Notes: generated from the sequence alone by a model not told the origin. DNA of 64,000 nt from Ancylobacter sp. Lp-2 (GCF_020523795.1 NZ_JAJALI010000011.1:1-64000); one strand, 5' to 3'. Numbered from the stretch's first letter, positions 10,153-19,520 are shown. Numbers and translations: made by a program.

Positions 10153-11484
10153 ATGGCGTCCGCAGCGGAACAACTCGCGGCTAACCTCAATTTTGGTGCT
10201 CTGGCAAAAGCCGAAGAACTGAAGAAGCGCATCTGGTTCACACTGGGTGCGCTTCTCGTGTATCGGCTGGGCACCTACATTCCGATGCCGGGAATCAATC
10301 CCGATGCGCTCGCGGACGTGTTCCGCACCGCGCAGCAGGGCATCATCGGCCTTTTCAACATGTTCTCGGGCGGCGCCGTCTCGCGCATGGCCATCTTCGC
10401 CCTGAACATCATGCCGTACATCTCCGCCTCCATCATCGTTCAGCTGCTCACCACCGTCTCGCCGACGCTGGAAGCGCTGAAGAAGGAGGGCGAGTCCGGC
10501 CGCAAGATGATCAACCAGTACACCCGCTACCTGACGGTGGTGCTCGCGGTGTTCCAGTCCTATGGCATCGCCGTGGGCTTGGAAGGCTCGGGCGCCGTGG
10601 TGGCGGATCCCGGCTGGTTCTTCCGCATCTCGACGGTGGTCACGCTGACCGGCGGTACCATGTTCCTCATGTGGCTCGGCGAGCAGATCACGTCGCGCGG
10701 CATCGGTAACGGCATCTCGCTGATCATCTTTGCCGGTATCGTCGCGGAGCTGCCGTCGGCGATCGCCAATACGCTGGAGCTCGGCCGTCAGGGCGCGATC
10801 TCGACCGGCCTGATCATCGCCGTGATCCTGATGGCGGCCGCGGTGATCATGTTCATCGTGTTCGTGGAGCGTGCCCAGCGCCGGCTGCTGATCCAGTATC
10901 CGAAGCGCCAGGTCGGCAACAAGGTGTATGAGGGTCAGTCCTCGCACCTGCCGCTGAAGCTGAACTCCTCGGGCGTCATCCCGCCGATCTTCGCCTCCTC
11001 GCTGCTGCTGATTCCGACCACGGTCGCCAGCTTCATGCAGGGGCAGGGCCCGGCATGGCTGACCACGGTGACGACGCTGATCGGCCACGGACAGCCGCTG
11101 TTCATGCTGCTCTATGTGCTGCTGATCGTGTTCTTCTGCTTCTTCTATACCGCGATCGTGTTCAATCCGACCGAGACCGCGGACAATCTGAAGAAGCACG
11201 GCGGCTTCATCCCTGGCATCCGGCCCGGCGAGCGCACGGCCGAATATATCGACTATGTGCTGACTCGCATCACGGTCATCGGTGCGGCTTACCTAGCGAT
11301 CGTCTGCCTGTTTCCCGAGATCCTGATCTCCTATGCGGCAGTGCCGTTCTATTTCGGCGGTACGTCGTTGCTTATCGTGGTTTCCGTTACGATGGACACG
11401 GTGGCTCAGGTTCAGGGACACTTGCTGGCGCATCAATATGAGGGGCTGGTCAAGAAGGCCAAGCTCAGGGGGAAGCGTCGATGA
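10153..11484 (+). CDS. secY: Preprotein translocase channel subunit SecY
   Basis: SecY is the pore subunit of the SecYEG translocon in the inner membrane. The 443-residue protein has the ten hydrophobic segments expected. It shows [13 protein letters not shown] early on, the conserved [15 protein letters not shown] region, and the cytosolic loop [23 protein letters not shown]. The C-terminus AKLRGKRR is cytosolic. The gene is in its usual spc position, and its stop overlaps the adk ATG (ATGA). Confidence 0.98.
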   Translation: MASAAEQLAANLNFGALAKAEELKKRIWFTLGALLVYRLGTYIPMPGINPDALADVFRTAQQGIIGLFNMFSGGAVSRMAIFALNIMPYISASIIVQLLTTVSPTLEALKKEGESGRKMINQYTRYLTVVLAVFQSYGIAVGLEGSGAVVADPGWFFRISTVVTLTGGTMFLMWLGEQITSRGIGNGISLIIFAGIVAELPSAIANTLELGRQGAISTGLIIAVILMAAAVIMFIVFVERAQRRLLIQYPKRQVGNKVYEGQSSHLPLKLNSSGVIPPIFASSLLLIPTTVASFMQGQGPAWLTTVTTLIGHGQPLFMLLYVLLIVFFCFFYTAIVFNPTETADNLKKHGGFIPGIRPGERTAEYIDYVLTRITVIGAAYLAIVCLFPEILISYAAVPFYFGGTSLLIVVSVTMDTVAQVQGHLLAHQYEGLVKKAKLRGKRR

Positions 11485-12065
11485 GACTGATTCTTCTTGG
11501 TCCGCCTGGAGCGGGCAAGGGAACTCAGGCACAACGTCTGGTGCAGCGGCACGGCATCGTGCAGCTGTCCACCGGCGACATGCTCCGTGAGGCCGTGCGG
11601 AACGGAACGCCGGTCGGCCTCAAGGCCAAGGAAGTGATGGATGCCGGCAAGCTGGTGTCCGACGAGATCGTCATCGGCATCATCTCCGATCGGATCGACG
11701 AGCCGGATGCCGCCAAGGGCTTCATCCTCGATGGGTTCCCGCGCACCGTGCCGCAGGCCGAAGCGCTCGACACCCTGCTGTCCCGCAAGGGGCAGAAGCT
11801 CGACGCGGTGATCGAGTTCAAGGTCGACCAGGAGAAGCTGGTCGGCCGCATCCTGCAGCGCGCGCAGGAAGCGCGCGAGCGCGGCGAGGCGGTGCGCAAG
11901 GACGACGATCCGGAGATCTTCAAGACCCGGCTCGAGGCCTTCAACCGCGATACCGCCGTGGTGGCTCCCTATTATGCCGAGCGTGGTCTTCTGGTGAGCG
12001 TGGACGGTATGCGCCCGATCGACGAGGTCGAGAAGGCGATCGCCGACGTTCTCGAAACCGTGTAG
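11481..12065 (+). CDS. adk: Adenylate kinase (short-LID form)
   Basis: Adenylate kinase catalyses ATP + AMP = 2 ADP in the cytoplasm. The P-loop [10 protein letters not shown] is at residues 7-16, the AMP-binding segment TGDMLREAV near 31, and DGFPRT near 84. At 194 residues it is the short form: between about 120 and 140 the LID is a brief arginine-rich stretch, not the zinc/long LID. It overlaps secY by four bases, the classical secY-adk coupling. Confidence 0.97.
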   Translation: MRLILLGPPGAGKGTQAQRLVQRHGIVQLSTGDMLREAVRNGTPVGLKAKEVMDAGKLVSDEIVIGIISDRIDEPDAAKGFILDGFPRTVPQAEALDTLLSRKGQKLDAVIEFKVDQEKLVGRILQRAQEARERGEAVRKDDDPEIFKTRLEAFNRDTAVVAPYYAERGLLVSVDGMRPIDEVEKAIADVLETV

Positions 12066-12092
12066 GCGGCAGGTGAGGTTTCGGCGTGGAGC

Positions 12093-12121
12093 TTGACTCC
12101 GTGCCGGAATCGCACTAAGAG
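12093..12121 (+). promoter_or_regulatory. Possible promoter for the rpsM-rpsK-rpoA-rplQ block
   Basis: TTGACT at 12093-12098 is followed after 17 bases by TAAGAG at 12116-12121, inside the 198-base adk-rpsM spacer. The -35 is good, the -10 poor. A promoter for the alpha operon here is expected from other bacteria, but this one is only a candidate. The rest of the spacer holds no ORF. Confidence 0.3.
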
Positions 12122-12263
12122 CCGCGCTTCACTTAAGCAGGCGTCGTCTTTCGACATCGTCCGCGATGTCGGGCGGCGCCTTGTACGTGTACTCGCATGG
12201 GCCGGCCTCCACCGGACGCGGGTTTGTTTTATTCCGGTTCGCCGGTTCACATGGAGACGGCAC

Positions 12264-12632
12264 GTGGCCCGTATCGCAGGCGTCAATATCCCGACCAACA
12301 AGCGCGTCATCATCGCGCTTCAGTATATCCACGGCATCGGCGCGAAGAACGCCGCCGATATCGTCGAGAAGGTCGGCATTCCTCTGGAGCGTCGCGTCAA
12401 TCAGCTGACCGACCAGGAAGTGCTCCAGATTCGCGAAGCCATTGATCGCGACTACATCGTTGAAGGCGATCTGCGCCGCGAAGTCGCGATGAACATCAAG
12501 CGCCTGATGGACCTCGGCTGCTATCGCGGCCTGCGTCACCGTCGTGGCCTGCCGGTGCGCGGTCAGCGTACCCATACCAATGCCCGCACCCGCAAGGGTC
12601 CGGCCAAGCCGATCGCCGGCAAGAAGAAGTGA
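12264..12632 (+). CDS. rpsM: 30S ribosomal protein S13 (GTG start)
   Basis: S13 contacts the P-site tRNA and S19 in the 30S head. The frame is open upstream, but only the GTG at 12264 gives the conserved N-terminus (M)[25 protein letters not shown] lies a few bases before it, and no in-frame ATG is close. From here the protein is 122 residues, the standard length, ending [24 protein letters not shown]. It opens the alpha operon after a 198-base gap. Confidence 0.95.
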   Translation: MARIAGVNIPTNKRVIIALQYIHGIGAKNAADIVEKVGIPLERRVNQLTDQEVLQIREAIDRDYIVEGDLRREVAMNIKRLMDLGCYRGLRHRRGLPVRGQRTHTNARTRKGPAKPIAGKKK

Positions 12633-12638
12633 GTCGAG

Positions 12639-12660
12639 GCGGGTTTCGGCCCGCTTCTTT
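12639..12660 (+). terminator. Weak terminator-like hairpin after rpsM
   Basis: GCGGG (12639-12643) pairs with CCCGC (12650-12654), then TTCTTT follows. A second hairpin, GCTCGCG/CGCGAGC at 12664-12685, lies immediately after. Being inside the alpha operon, it may act as an attenuator or a partial terminator. Confidence 0.4.
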
Positions 12661-12748
12661 CGTGCTCGCGGCTGCCGTCGCGAGCTTCGCATGCATGTTT
12701 GTCCCGAGCGCCTGGCACTACGGGCGCGTCTGAAGGATCGAGAAGTCG

Positions 12749-13138
12749 ATGGCCAAGGATACTACCCGCATTAAGCGTCGCGAGCGCAAGAACATCGCCT
12801 CCGGCGTGGCTCATGTGAACGCGTCGTTCAACAACACCATGATCACCATCACCGATGCGCAGGGCAACACCATTGCCTGGTCGTCGGCCGGCGCCATGGG
12901 CTTCAAGGGCTCCCGTAAGTCCACCCCTTACGCGGCGCAGGTCGCGGCCGAGGATTGCGCCCGCAAGGCTTCCGAGCACGGCATGCGCACCCTCGAGGTC
13001 GAGGTGTCGGGTCCCGGTTCTGGCCGTGAATCCGCGCTGCGCGCCTTCCAGGCGGCGGGCTTCATGGTGACGTCGATCCGCGACGTTACCCCGATCCCGC
13101 ACAATGGTTGCCGTCCGCGCAAGCGCCGGCGCGTCTGA
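12749..13138 (+). CDS. rpsK: 30S ribosomal protein S11
   Basis: S11 lies on the 30S platform near the Shine-Dalgarno helix. The 129 residues contain [22 protein letters not shown] and the following [21 protein letters not shown]. The C-terminus is [21 protein letters not shown], in which the NG pair is the usual isoaspartate site. It follows rpsM by 116 bases and precedes rpoA by 130. Confidence 0.97.
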   Translation: MAKDTTRIKRRERKNIASGVAHVNASFNNTMITITDAQGNTIAWSSAGAMGFKGSRKSTPYAAQVAAEDCARKASEHGMRTLEVEVSGPGSGRESALRAFQAAGFMVTSIRDVTPIPHNGCRPRKRRRV

Positions 13139-13150
13139 CGCATTCGTTGT

Positions 13151-13173
13151 CCGGTGGCGCTCGTCGCCACCGG
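13151..13173 (+). other. Perfect hairpin upstream of rpoA
   Basis: CCGGTGGCG (13151-13159) and CGCCACCGG (13165-13173) form a 9-bp stem with a 5-base loop in the 130-base rpsK-rpoA spacer. No T-run follows. It could tune rpoA expression relative to the ribosomal genes, but the function is unknown. Confidence 0.5.
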
Positions 13174-13268
13174 CTCCGCTGCGTTTGGCATTCTCTCCGG
13201 CCTTCGGGCAGGAGCGGCGGTCGCAGGGCAGGGTGCCCGCGGCTCCGTCGAGAGCAAGGGTGACGCAA

Positions 13269-14285
13269 GTGATTCAGAAGAACTGGCAAGAGCTCATCAA
13301 GCCCGAAAAGCTCGAAGTCTCCGCCGGAAGCGATGCGAAGCGGTTTGCGACCGTGGTCGCCGAGCCGCTCGAGCGTGGCTTCGGCCAGACCCTCGGCAAC
13401 GCGCTGCGCCGCATCCTCTTGTCCTCGCTGCAGGGCGCGGCGGTGACCTCGGTCCATATTGACGGCGTGCTGCACGAGTTCTCGTCCATCCCGGGCGTTC
13501 GCGAGGACGTGACCGACATCGTGCTGAACATCAAGGACATCGCCATCAAGATGGCCGGCGATGGCCCGAAGCGCATGGTGGTGAAGAAGCAGGGTCCGGG
13601 CATCGTCACCGCCGGCGACATCCAGACGGTCGGCGACGTGCAGGTGCTGAACCCCGAGCTGGTGCTCTGCACCCTCGATGACGGCGCCGAGATCCGCATG
13701 GAGTTCACGGTCGATACCGGCAAGGGCTATGTCGCCGCCGACCGCAACCGTCCCGAGGACGCGCCGATCGGTCTCATTCCGGTCGACAGCCTCTACTCGC
13801 CGGTCAAGAAGGTCTCCTACAAGGTCGAGAACACCCGTGAGGGCCAGATCCTCGACTACGACAAGCTGACCATGACCATCGAGACCAACGGCTCGATCGG
13901 CCCGGAAGACGCGCTCGCTTATGCCGCGCGCATTCTGCAGGACCAGCTCGAGATCTTCGTGAATTTCGAAGAGCCCAAGCGCGAGGCCGAAAGCCCGGCG
14001 ATGCAGGAGCTGCCCTTCAACCCGGCGCTCCTCAAGAAGGTCGACGAGCTGGAACTGTCGGTGCGCTCGGCCAACTGCCTGAAGAACGACAACATCGTCT
14101 ACATCGGCGACCTGATCCAGAAGACCGAGGCGGAGATGCTCCGTACCCCGAACTTCGGCCGCAAGTCGCTGAACGAGATCAAGGAAGTTCTCGCCAGCAT
14201 GGGCCTGCATCTCGGCATGGAAGTGCCGGGCTGGCCGCCGGAGAACATCGAGGATCTCGCCAAGCGGTTCGAAGATCATTACTGA
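13269..14285 (+). CDS. rpoA: RNA polymerase alpha subunit (GTG start)
   Basis: The alpha subunit dimerises to nucleate RNA polymerase and contacts UP elements and activators. The conserved N-terminus (M)[16 protein letters not shown] begins at the GTG at 13269. The upstream extension of the frame covers the spacer and is not conserved. The product is 338 residues. The assembly domain includes [21 protein letters not shown] near residue 36. The C-terminal domain has [22 protein letters not shown] and downstream [14 protein letters not shown]. rplQ follows. Confidence 0.97.
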   Translation: MIQKNWQELIKPEKLEVSAGSDAKRFATVVAEPLERGFGQTLGNALRRILLSSLQGAAVTSVHIDGVLHEFSSIPGVREDVTDIVLNIKDIAIKMAGDGPKRMVVKKQGPGIVTAGDIQTVGDVQVLNPELVLCTLDDGAEIRMEFTVDTGKGYVAADRNRPEDAPIGLIPVDSLYSPVKKVSYKVENTREGQILDYDKLTMTIETNGSIGPEDALAYAARILQDQLEIFVNFEEPKREAESPAMQELPFNPALLKKVDELELSVRSANCLKNDNIVYIGDLIQKTEAEMLRTPNFGRKSLNEIKEVLASMGLHLGMEVPGWPPENIEDLAKRFEDHY

Positions 14286-14358
14286 GCATTGAGCGCGACG
14301 TTCGAGTCGCTCCATCCATCCCCCGGCTCGAAAGCCGTCGCATTGTAGGAATTTTGCC

Positions 14359-14787
14359 ATGAACCACGGCAAGGCATATCGCCGGTTCAACCGGACCGCA
14401 GAGCACCGCAAGGCCATGTTCGCCAATATGGCCCAGGCGCTCATCACTCACGAGCAGATCGTCACCACCCTGCCGAAGGCCAAGGATCTTCGCCCGGTGG
14501 TCGAGAAGCTCATCACCCTCGGCAAGCGCGGCGGCCTGCATGCGCGTCGCCAGGCGATCGCAGAGATCCGCGACGTCGCCGTCGTGCGCAAGCTCTTCGA
14601 CGTCGTCGGCCCGCGCTACAAGGAGCGCAATGGCGGCTACACCCGCATCATCAAGGCGGGGTTCCGCCATGGTGATTCGGCTCCGATCGCGGTGATCGAG
14701 CTGGTGGATCGTGACGAGAGCGCCAAGGGCGCTGCCGATCTGGCCCGCCACGAGGCCTCGAAGTCGGAAGAGAACGCCGCGGCCTGA
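14359..14787 (+). CDS. rplQ: 50S ribosomal protein L17
   Basis: L17 lies beside the exit tunnel. The 142 residues start [24 protein letters not shown] and include [20 protein letters not shown]-like sequence ([21 protein letters not shown]) and [20 protein letters not shown]. The tail is acidic and alanine-rich. It is the last gene of the ribosomal supercluster and is followed by a terminator. Confidence 0.96.
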   Translation: MNHGKAYRRFNRTAEHRKAMFANMAQALITHEQIVTTLPKAKDLRPVVEKLITLGKRGGLHARRQAIAEIRDVAVVRKLFDVVGPRYKERNGGYTRIIKAGFRHGDSAPIAVIELVDRDESAKGAADLARHEASKSEENAAA

Positions 14788-14816
14788 TCGCGCTATCGGT
14801 TTTGGAATGCATCAAG

Positions 14817-14850
14817 CGAAGGGCGGCCTTAGGGTCGCCCTTCGTCGTTC
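14817..14850 (+). terminator. Terminator at the end of the ribosomal supercluster
   Basis: CGAAGGGCG (14817-14825) pairs perfectly with CGCCCTTCG (14836-14844), with further pairing inside. It is followed by TCGTTCT, a weak T tract. It sits 29 bases after the rplQ stop, ahead of the next gene. Confidence 0.65.
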
Positions 14851-14935
14851 TGGCGGTCGCCGATTCGTGACCCGTTTCGTTTTCGCCGCCGGGGCTGCCC
14901 TTTCTCCGCCATGGGTCGGCGCTTATATTTCCGCC

Positions 14936-16372
14936 ATGCAACGCACCATTCTCTCTCTCGCTCTCCTCGCCCTCATCGCCACCTTCCAGCCCGCGGCGGC
15001 GCAGACGCCCCGGGTGCCGACCTCGCGCGCCGAGATATCGCTCAGCTTCGCCCCGGTGGTGGCGCGGACGGCGCCGGCCATCGTCAACGTCTACGCACTG
15101 CGCACGGTGCAGGCGCGGCAGAGCAACCCGCTGTTCGACGATCCGTTCTTCCGCCGCTTCTTCGGCGTGCCGAACGGGCCGGGCGGCCCCGGTGGGCCCG
15201 GCTTCGGCGGCCCGAGCGAGCGGATGCAGCGGGCGCTGGGTTCCGGCGTCGTTGTGGATGCGAGCGGGCTCGTCATCACCAATAATCACGTGATCGAGGG
15301 CGCCGACGAAGTGCGGGTGGCGCTCGCCGACAAGCGCGAGTTCGACGCCGACATCCTGCTCCGCGACCCGCGCACCGATCTCGCCGTGCTGAAGCTGAAG
15401 AGCGGCAAGGGCAATTTCACCTTCGCCGAGCTCGGCAGTTCCGATGACTTGCAGGTAGGCGACATCGTGCTGGCCATCGGCAACCCGTTCGGGGTCGGCC
15501 AGACGGTGACGCAGGGCATCGTCTCGGCGCTCGCCCGCACCCAGATCGGCATCACCGACTACCAGTTCTTCATCCAGACCGATGCCGCCATCAATCCCGG
15601 CAATTCCGGCGGCGCGCTGGTCGACACCGCCGGTCGGGTTGTCGGCATCAATACGGCGATCTTCTCGCGCTCCGGCGGTTCGCAGGGCATCGGCTTCGCC
15701 ATTCCAGCCGACATGGTCCGGGTGGTGGTGCAGTCGGCGCTCGACGGCGGCAAGTCGGTGCGGCGGCCCTGGCTGGGCGCCAAGCTGCAACGCGTGACCC
15801 CGGATATCGCCGAGGGGCTCGACCTGCCGCGCCCGGTCGGCTCGCTGGTGCAGAGCGTGACGCCCGGCAGCCCGGCCGAGAAGGGCGGATTGCGGGTTGG
15901 CGATCTGGTGACGGCGATTGCCGGCCAGGAGGTCGATGACCCCGATGCGTTTGGCTACCGTTTCGCTACCCGGCCGCTCGGCGGCGCCGTGGCGGTGACG
16001 GTGGTGCGGCAGGGCAAGGAATTGGCGGTCAACCTGCCGCTGGAGCCCGCGCCGGAAACCTCGCCGCGCGACGAGGTGACCATCGGCGGGCGTTCGCCGC
16101 TGACCGGCGCCACGGCGGTCAACCTGTCGCCGGCTGTTGTGGAGGAACTGCGCACGGTCGATGTCGACCAGGGGGTGGTGGTTACCGCCATCGAGGAGGG
16201 CTCCCCGGCCGACCGCAGCAGCCTGCGCGTCGGCGATGTGGTGCTGGAGGTGAACGGCCTTCCTATCGCCCGCACCGCCGACCTCTCGCGGGCGACGCAG
16301 ACGCCGTCCCGCGTCTGGCGCATCACCGTGCAGCGCGGCGGGCGCAAGATCTCCGCCATGTTGCCGGGCTGA
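14936..16372 (+). CDS. Periplasmic Do/HtrA family serine endopeptidase
   Basis: This is a periplasmic protein-quality protease of the DegP/DegQ/MucD type. The ATG at 14936 gives a clear signal peptide (residues 1-23, ending AAA-Q); an earlier in-frame start would bury it. The trypsin-like triad is visible as H118 (ITNNHVIEG), D148 (DPRTDLAVL) and S224 (PGNSGG). Two PDZ domains follow: about 260-340, with GSLVQSVTPGSPAEKGGLRVGD, and about 380-470, with VVTAIEEGSPADRSSLRVGD. At 478 residues it is typical. rarA starts eight bases after the stop, so the two are probably co-transcribed. Which Deg paralogue it is cannot be told. Confidence 0.93.
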   Translation: MQRTILSLALLALIATFQPAAAQTPRVPTSRAEISLSFAPVVARTAPAIVNVYALRTVQARQSNPLFDDPFFRRFFGVPNGPGGPGGPGFGGPSERMQRALGSGVVVDASGLVITNNHVIEGADEVRVALADKREFDADILLRDPRTDLAVLKLKSGKGNFTFAELGSSDDLQVGDIVLAIGNPFGVGQTVTQGIVSALARTQIGITDYQFFIQTDAAINPGNSGGALVDTAGRVVGINTAIFSRSGGSQGIGFAIPADMVRVVVQSALDGGKSVRRPWLGAKLQRVTPDIAEGLDLPRPVGSLVQSVTPGSPAEKGGLRVGDLVTAIAGQEVDDPDAFGYRFATRPLGGAVAVTVVRQGKELAVNLPLEPAPETSPRDEVTIGGRSPLTGATAVNLSPAVVEELRTVDVDQGVVVTAIEEGSPADRSSLRVGDVVLEVNGLPIARTADLSRATQTPSRVWRITVQRGGRKISAMLPG

Positions 16373-16379
16373 TCGCGCC

Positions 16380-17696
16380 ATGGCCGACCTGTTCGCACAA
16401 GCTGGAATGGACGCGGGGGCGCCGCGCCCGCTCGCCGACCGGCTGCGTCCGCGTCGGCTCGACGAGGTGGTTGGACAGGAGCATCTGACCGGCCCGGACG
16501 GCATCCTCACCCGCATGGCCGAGGGGCGTTCCATCGGTTCGCTGATCTTCTGGGGGCCGCCCGGCACCGGCAAGACCACGGTGGCCCGGCTGCTGGCACG
16601 GGAAACAGACCTGCATTTCGAGCAGGTCTCGGCGATCTTCTCCGGCGTCGCCGAGCTGAAGAAGGTGTTCGAGGCCGCGCGGGGGCGCCGCGCCGTCGGC
16701 ACCGGCACGCTGCTGTTCGTCGACGAGATCCATCGCTTCAACCGCGCCCAGCAGGACAGCTTCCTCCCGGTGATGGAGGACGGCACCATCACCCTGATCG
16801 GCGCCACCACGGAAAACCCGTCCTTCGAGCTGAACGCGGCGCTGCTGTCGCGGGCGCGGGTGCTGGTGTTCAAGCCGCTCGACGCGCTCGCGATGGAGCG
16901 GCTGCTGGCCCGCGCCGAGGAACTGGAGGGGCATCGTCTGCCGCTGGAGCCGGAAGCCCGCGCTGCCCTCGTCGGCATGGCGGACGGTGACGGGCGCTAT
17001 CTGCTGGGCATGGTCGAGGAGCTGTTCCGCCTGCCGCCGGAGAAGGACCTCGACGTCGCCGGCCTCGCCGCGACCATGCAGAAGCGGGCACCGATCTACG
17101 ACAAGGGGCAGGACGAGCATTACAACCTGCTGAGCTGTTTCCATAAGAGCCTGCGCGGCTCCGACGTGAACGGCGCCATGTACTGGGCGGCGCGGATGCT
17201 CACCGGTGGCGAGGACCCCGGCACGATCTTCCGCCGGCTGTGCTGCGCGGCGTCCGAGGATGTCGGCATGGCCGATCCGCAGGCGATGCCGCAGGTGGTG
17301 GCCGCCTGGACGGCCTTCGATCGGGTAGGCTGGCCGGAGGGCCGGCTGTTCCTGGCGCAGGCCATCGCCTATGTCGCCACCGCGCCGAAATCCAACGCCG
17401 CCTATTCGGCCTTCAACACCGCGCTCGCTTTGGCGCAGAAGACCGGCTCGCTCCAGCCGCCCAAGCACATTCTCAACGCGCCGACCAAGCTGATGAAGGA
17501 GCTCGGCTACCACGAGGGCTACCGGTACGATCACGATTATCCGGACGCCTATGCCGGCCAGACCTTCTTTCCCGACGATCTCGCCGGCGATCGCCGTACC
17601 GATTTCTACGCTCCCAATGAGCGGGGCTTTGAGCGCGAGGTGAAGAAGCGGCTTGAGTACTGGGCGAAGCTGAGGGCGGAGCGGCGCGGACGATAG
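16380..17696 (+). CDS. rarA: Replication-associated recombination protein A (RarA/MgsA)
   Basis: RarA is a AAA+ ATPase of the clamp-loader clade that acts at stalled replication forks. Walker A is GPPGTGKT at residues 59-66 and Walker B LLFVDEIH at 111-118. Sensor sequence GATTENPSFELNAALLSRARV follows. The C-terminal MgsA tetramerisation region includes YDKGQDEHYNLLSCFHKSLRGSD and DVGMADPQA. The 438-residue length is typical. It lies directly downstream of the Do protease, an order common in Rhizobiales. Confidence 0.95.
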   Translation: MADLFAQAGMDAGAPRPLADRLRPRRLDEVVGQEHLTGPDGILTRMAEGRSIGSLIFWGPPGTGKTTVARLLARETDLHFEQVSAIFSGVAELKKVFEAARGRRAVGTGTLLFVDEIHRFNRAQQDSFLPVMEDGTITLIGATTENPSFELNAALLSRARVLVFKPLDALAMERLLARAEELEGHRLPLEPEARAALVGMADGDGRYLLGMVEELFRLPPEKDLDVAGLAATMQKRAPIYDKGQDEHYNLLSCFHKSLRGSDVNGAMYWAARMLTGGEDPGTIFRRLCCAASEDVGMADPQAMPQVVAAWTAFDRVGWPEGRLFLAQAIAYVATAPKSNAAYSAFNTALALAQKTGSLQPPKHILNAPTKLMKELGYHEGYRYDHDYPDAYAGQTFFPDDLAGDRRTDFYAPNERGFEREVKKRLEYWAKLRAERRGR

Positions 17697-17737
17697 GTCG
17701 GCGAGGGCAGGGCAGGGCGGTTTCCGGAGGCGGGGCG

Positions 17738-18118
17738 ATGAATTGGTTGCTGGTTTTTGTCGGTGCCGGACTAGGCGGCATGCTGCGGCATGCGGTGAAC
17801 GTGACCGCGCCGCGAATGATCGGCACCGACTTTCCCGGCGGGACGCTGGCCATCAATGTGCTGGGCTCGTTCCTGATCGGCGTGATCGCCGGCTGGCTGG
17901 CGTTCCGCGCTGGCGAGAGCTGGTCGCTATCGGCGCGCCTGTTCATGGTGACCGGCATATTGGGAGGGTTCACCACCTTTTCCGCCTTCTCGCTCGATGT
18001 GGCGGTGCTGTTTGAGCGCGGCGAAGCCTGGTCGGCGATTGCCTATGTTGTAGGCAGTGTCGGGTTGTCGCTCATCGCCGTGTTCGCTGGGCTCGCGCTT
18101 ACACGCGCATTCGCGTGA
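17738..18118 (+). CDS. crcB: Fluoride ion channel CrcB (Fluc)
   Basis: CrcB/Fluc forms a dual-topology dimer that exports fluoride. The 126 residues have four hydrophobic segments and the family motifs GAGLGGMLRH, FPGGTLAINVLGSFLIG and GILGGFTTFSAFSLD. The FTTFS segment carries the pore phenylalanine/threonine residues. GGAGGCGGGGCG precedes the ATG. No fluoride riboswitch consensus was seen in the 41-base gap after rarA. rluC follows 46 bases later. Confidence 0.95.
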   Translation: MNWLLVFVGAGLGGMLRHAVNVTAPRMIGTDFPGGTLAINVLGSFLIGVIAGWLAFRAGESWSLSARLFMVTGILGGFTTFSAFSLDVAVLFERGEAWSAIAYVVGSVGLSLIAVFAGLALTRAFA

Positions 18119-18139
18119 CGCAAGGGCCCGGCTCGGCTA

Positions 18140-18157
18140 TCTCCTTGGCCAAGGAGA
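18140..18157 (+). promoter_or_regulatory. Palindrome that can mask the rluC ribosome binding site
   Basis: TCTCCTTGG at 18140-18148 is followed directly by its reverse complement CCAAGGAGA at 18149-18157. As RNA it can fold into a 7-bp stem with a GGCC loop. The right arm is AAGGAGA, a near-perfect Shine-Dalgarno sequence seven bases before the rluC ATG. A ribosome finishing crcB 22 bases upstream could open it. Confidence 0.5.
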
Positions 18158-18164
18158 CATCATC

Positions 18165-19250
18165 ATGGCCGTCGAGATACGTACCGTCGCCCGCGACGAA
18201 GATGAGATGCGGCTGGACCGCTGGTTCAAGGCGCATTTTCCCGACCTGTCCTTCGGCCACCTGCAGAAGCTGTTGCGCAGCGGCCAGGTGCGGGTCGACG
18301 GCGGCCGGGTGAAGACCAATACGCGGCTGGCCGCCGGCCAGAGCGTGCGCGTCCCGCCGCTGGAGGAAAAGCCCCAGCCCTCCGCGGCCGATTATCTGGA
18401 AGTTCAGGAGGCTGCCGCCCGTGGCGAGGCCCCGCCCCCTCGCCCTCGTGCGATAGGGGAGGCGGAAGCTCTGGCCGCCCCCGCGGTGAAGCGCGCCGTG
18501 GCTGATGACAAGGACGCGGCCTTCCTCAAATCCATCACGCTCTATGAGGATCGCGACGTGATGGTGCTGAACAAGCCCTACGGGCTGGCCGTCCAGGGAG
18601 GCTCCGGCACCTACCGCCATGTCGACGGGCTGATGGAATCGCTGCGCGCCGAGGATGGCCAGAAGCCGCGCCTGGTCCATCGCATCGACAAGGACACGTC
18701 GGGCATCCTGCTGATCGCCAAGAGCCGGCTCGCGGCGTCGACGCTGGCCAAGACCTTCCGCTCCCGTTCGGCGCGCAAGGTGTACTGGGCGCTGGTGCCG
18801 GGCGTGCCCAAGCCGCGGCAGGGGCGCATCTCGACCTATCTCGCCAAGGACGAGGCGGCCGAGCGCATGCGAGTCGCCCGCCATGGCGACGATGAGGCGA
18901 GCCACGCCGTCTCCTACTACGCCGTGGTCGACCAGGCGGCGCAGAAGCTGTCCTGGCTGTCGATGAAGCCGGTGACGGGGCGTACGCATCAGCTGCGCGC
19001 GCATGCGGCGCATATCGGTCATCCAATTGTCGGAGACCCGAAGTATTTCGATATCGAGAACTGGCCGTTGCCCGGCGGGTTGCAGAATCGCCTGCACCTG
19101 CTGGCGCGGCGGCTGGTGATCCCGCATCCGCGGGAGGAGCGGCTGATCGATGTATCGGCGCCTCTCCCCCCGCATATGCAGCAGAGCTGGAGCGTATTGG
19201 GGTTTGATGCGTCGCAATATGACCCCATTGTCGACGCCCCGGAGACTTAA
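18165..19250 (+). CDS. RluC/RluD-type 23S rRNA pseudouridine synthase
   Basis: This enzyme converts specific uridines in 23S rRNA to pseudouridine. The ATG at 18165, after AAGGAGA, opens an S4 RNA-binding domain (about 15-65, with RLDRWFKAHFP and HLQKLLRSGQVRVDGGRVK). A linker rich in Ala/Pro/Glu follows, then the catalytic RluA domain. The motif HRIDKDTSG places the catalytic aspartate at D175. MKPVTGRTHQLRAHAAHIGHPIVGD is also conserved. The 361 residues and the locus point to RluC, but assignment among RluC/D paralogues is not certain. Confidence 0.88.
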   Translation: MAVEIRTVARDEDEMRLDRWFKAHFPDLSFGHLQKLLRSGQVRVDGGRVKTNTRLAAGQSVRVPPLEEKPQPSAADYLEVQEAAARGEAPPPRPRAIGEAEALAAPAVKRAVADDKDAAFLKSITLYEDRDVMVLNKPYGLAVQGGSGTYRHVDGLMESLRAEDGQKPRLVHRIDKDTSGILLIAKSRLAASTLAKTFRSRSARKVYWALVPGVPKPRQGRISTYLAKDEAAERMRVARHGDDEASHAVSYYAVVDQAAQKLSWLSMKPVTGRTHQLRAHAAHIGHPIVGDPKYFDIENWPLPGGLQNRLHLLARRLVIPHPREERLIDVSAPLPPHMQQSWSVLGFDASQYDPIVDAPET

Positions 19251-19474
19251 TTGAACGTAACGTAATGCTGAACGTTAGGAATTTGTAGAGGTTGCCGGTT
19301 TTTGAGTAAGCACCTGCCTAATTTTAGGGCTTGAAAGTTATGCTGCAATGCGGTGCCATAGGAGGCAGTTGATTTAAGCATATAGGCACCGGCCGCAAGG
19401 TTGGTTGCCAGCCGATCAATACTAGGCTTCTTGAAGCCGGCAGTGATCGTTTGAGCGATTTATATACGCTTGCG
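19251..19474 (+). other. Gene-free leader to an orphan terminator
   Basis: No convincing ORF lies between the rluC stop and the strong terminator 225 bases later. The stretch is AT-richer than its surroundings. It could be a long rluC 3' UTR or the body of a small RNA ending at the terminator; the sequence alone does not decide. No clear -35/-10 pair was found. Confidence 0.3.
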
Positions 19475-19520
19475 GAAAGCTTCGGTCGGCATTGCGGGCG
19501 ACCGAAGCTTTCACTTTTTC
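19475..19520 (+). terminator. Strong rho-independent terminator
   Basis: GAAAGCTTCGGTCG (19475-19488) pairs without mismatch with CGACCGAAGCTTTC (19499-19512): 14 bp around a 10-base loop, then ACTTTTTC. It is oriented for + strand transcripts, and the reverse direction has no T-run. The 281 bases after it, up to the next gene, hold no ORF I trust, only a GCCCGCGC/GCGCGGGC hairpin at 19593-19611. Confidence 0.85.

Noticed and set aside
14651-16978. Very long - strand open frame opposite the Do protease and rarA
   Set aside because: A shadow of GC-rich codon use in the + strand genes; its translation is Arg/Ala/Pro-rich with no family motif.
17697-17737. Fluoride riboswitch before crcB
   Set aside because: The gap is only 41 bases and has no match to the fluoride aptamer pseudoknot; crcB seems to be expressed with rarA.
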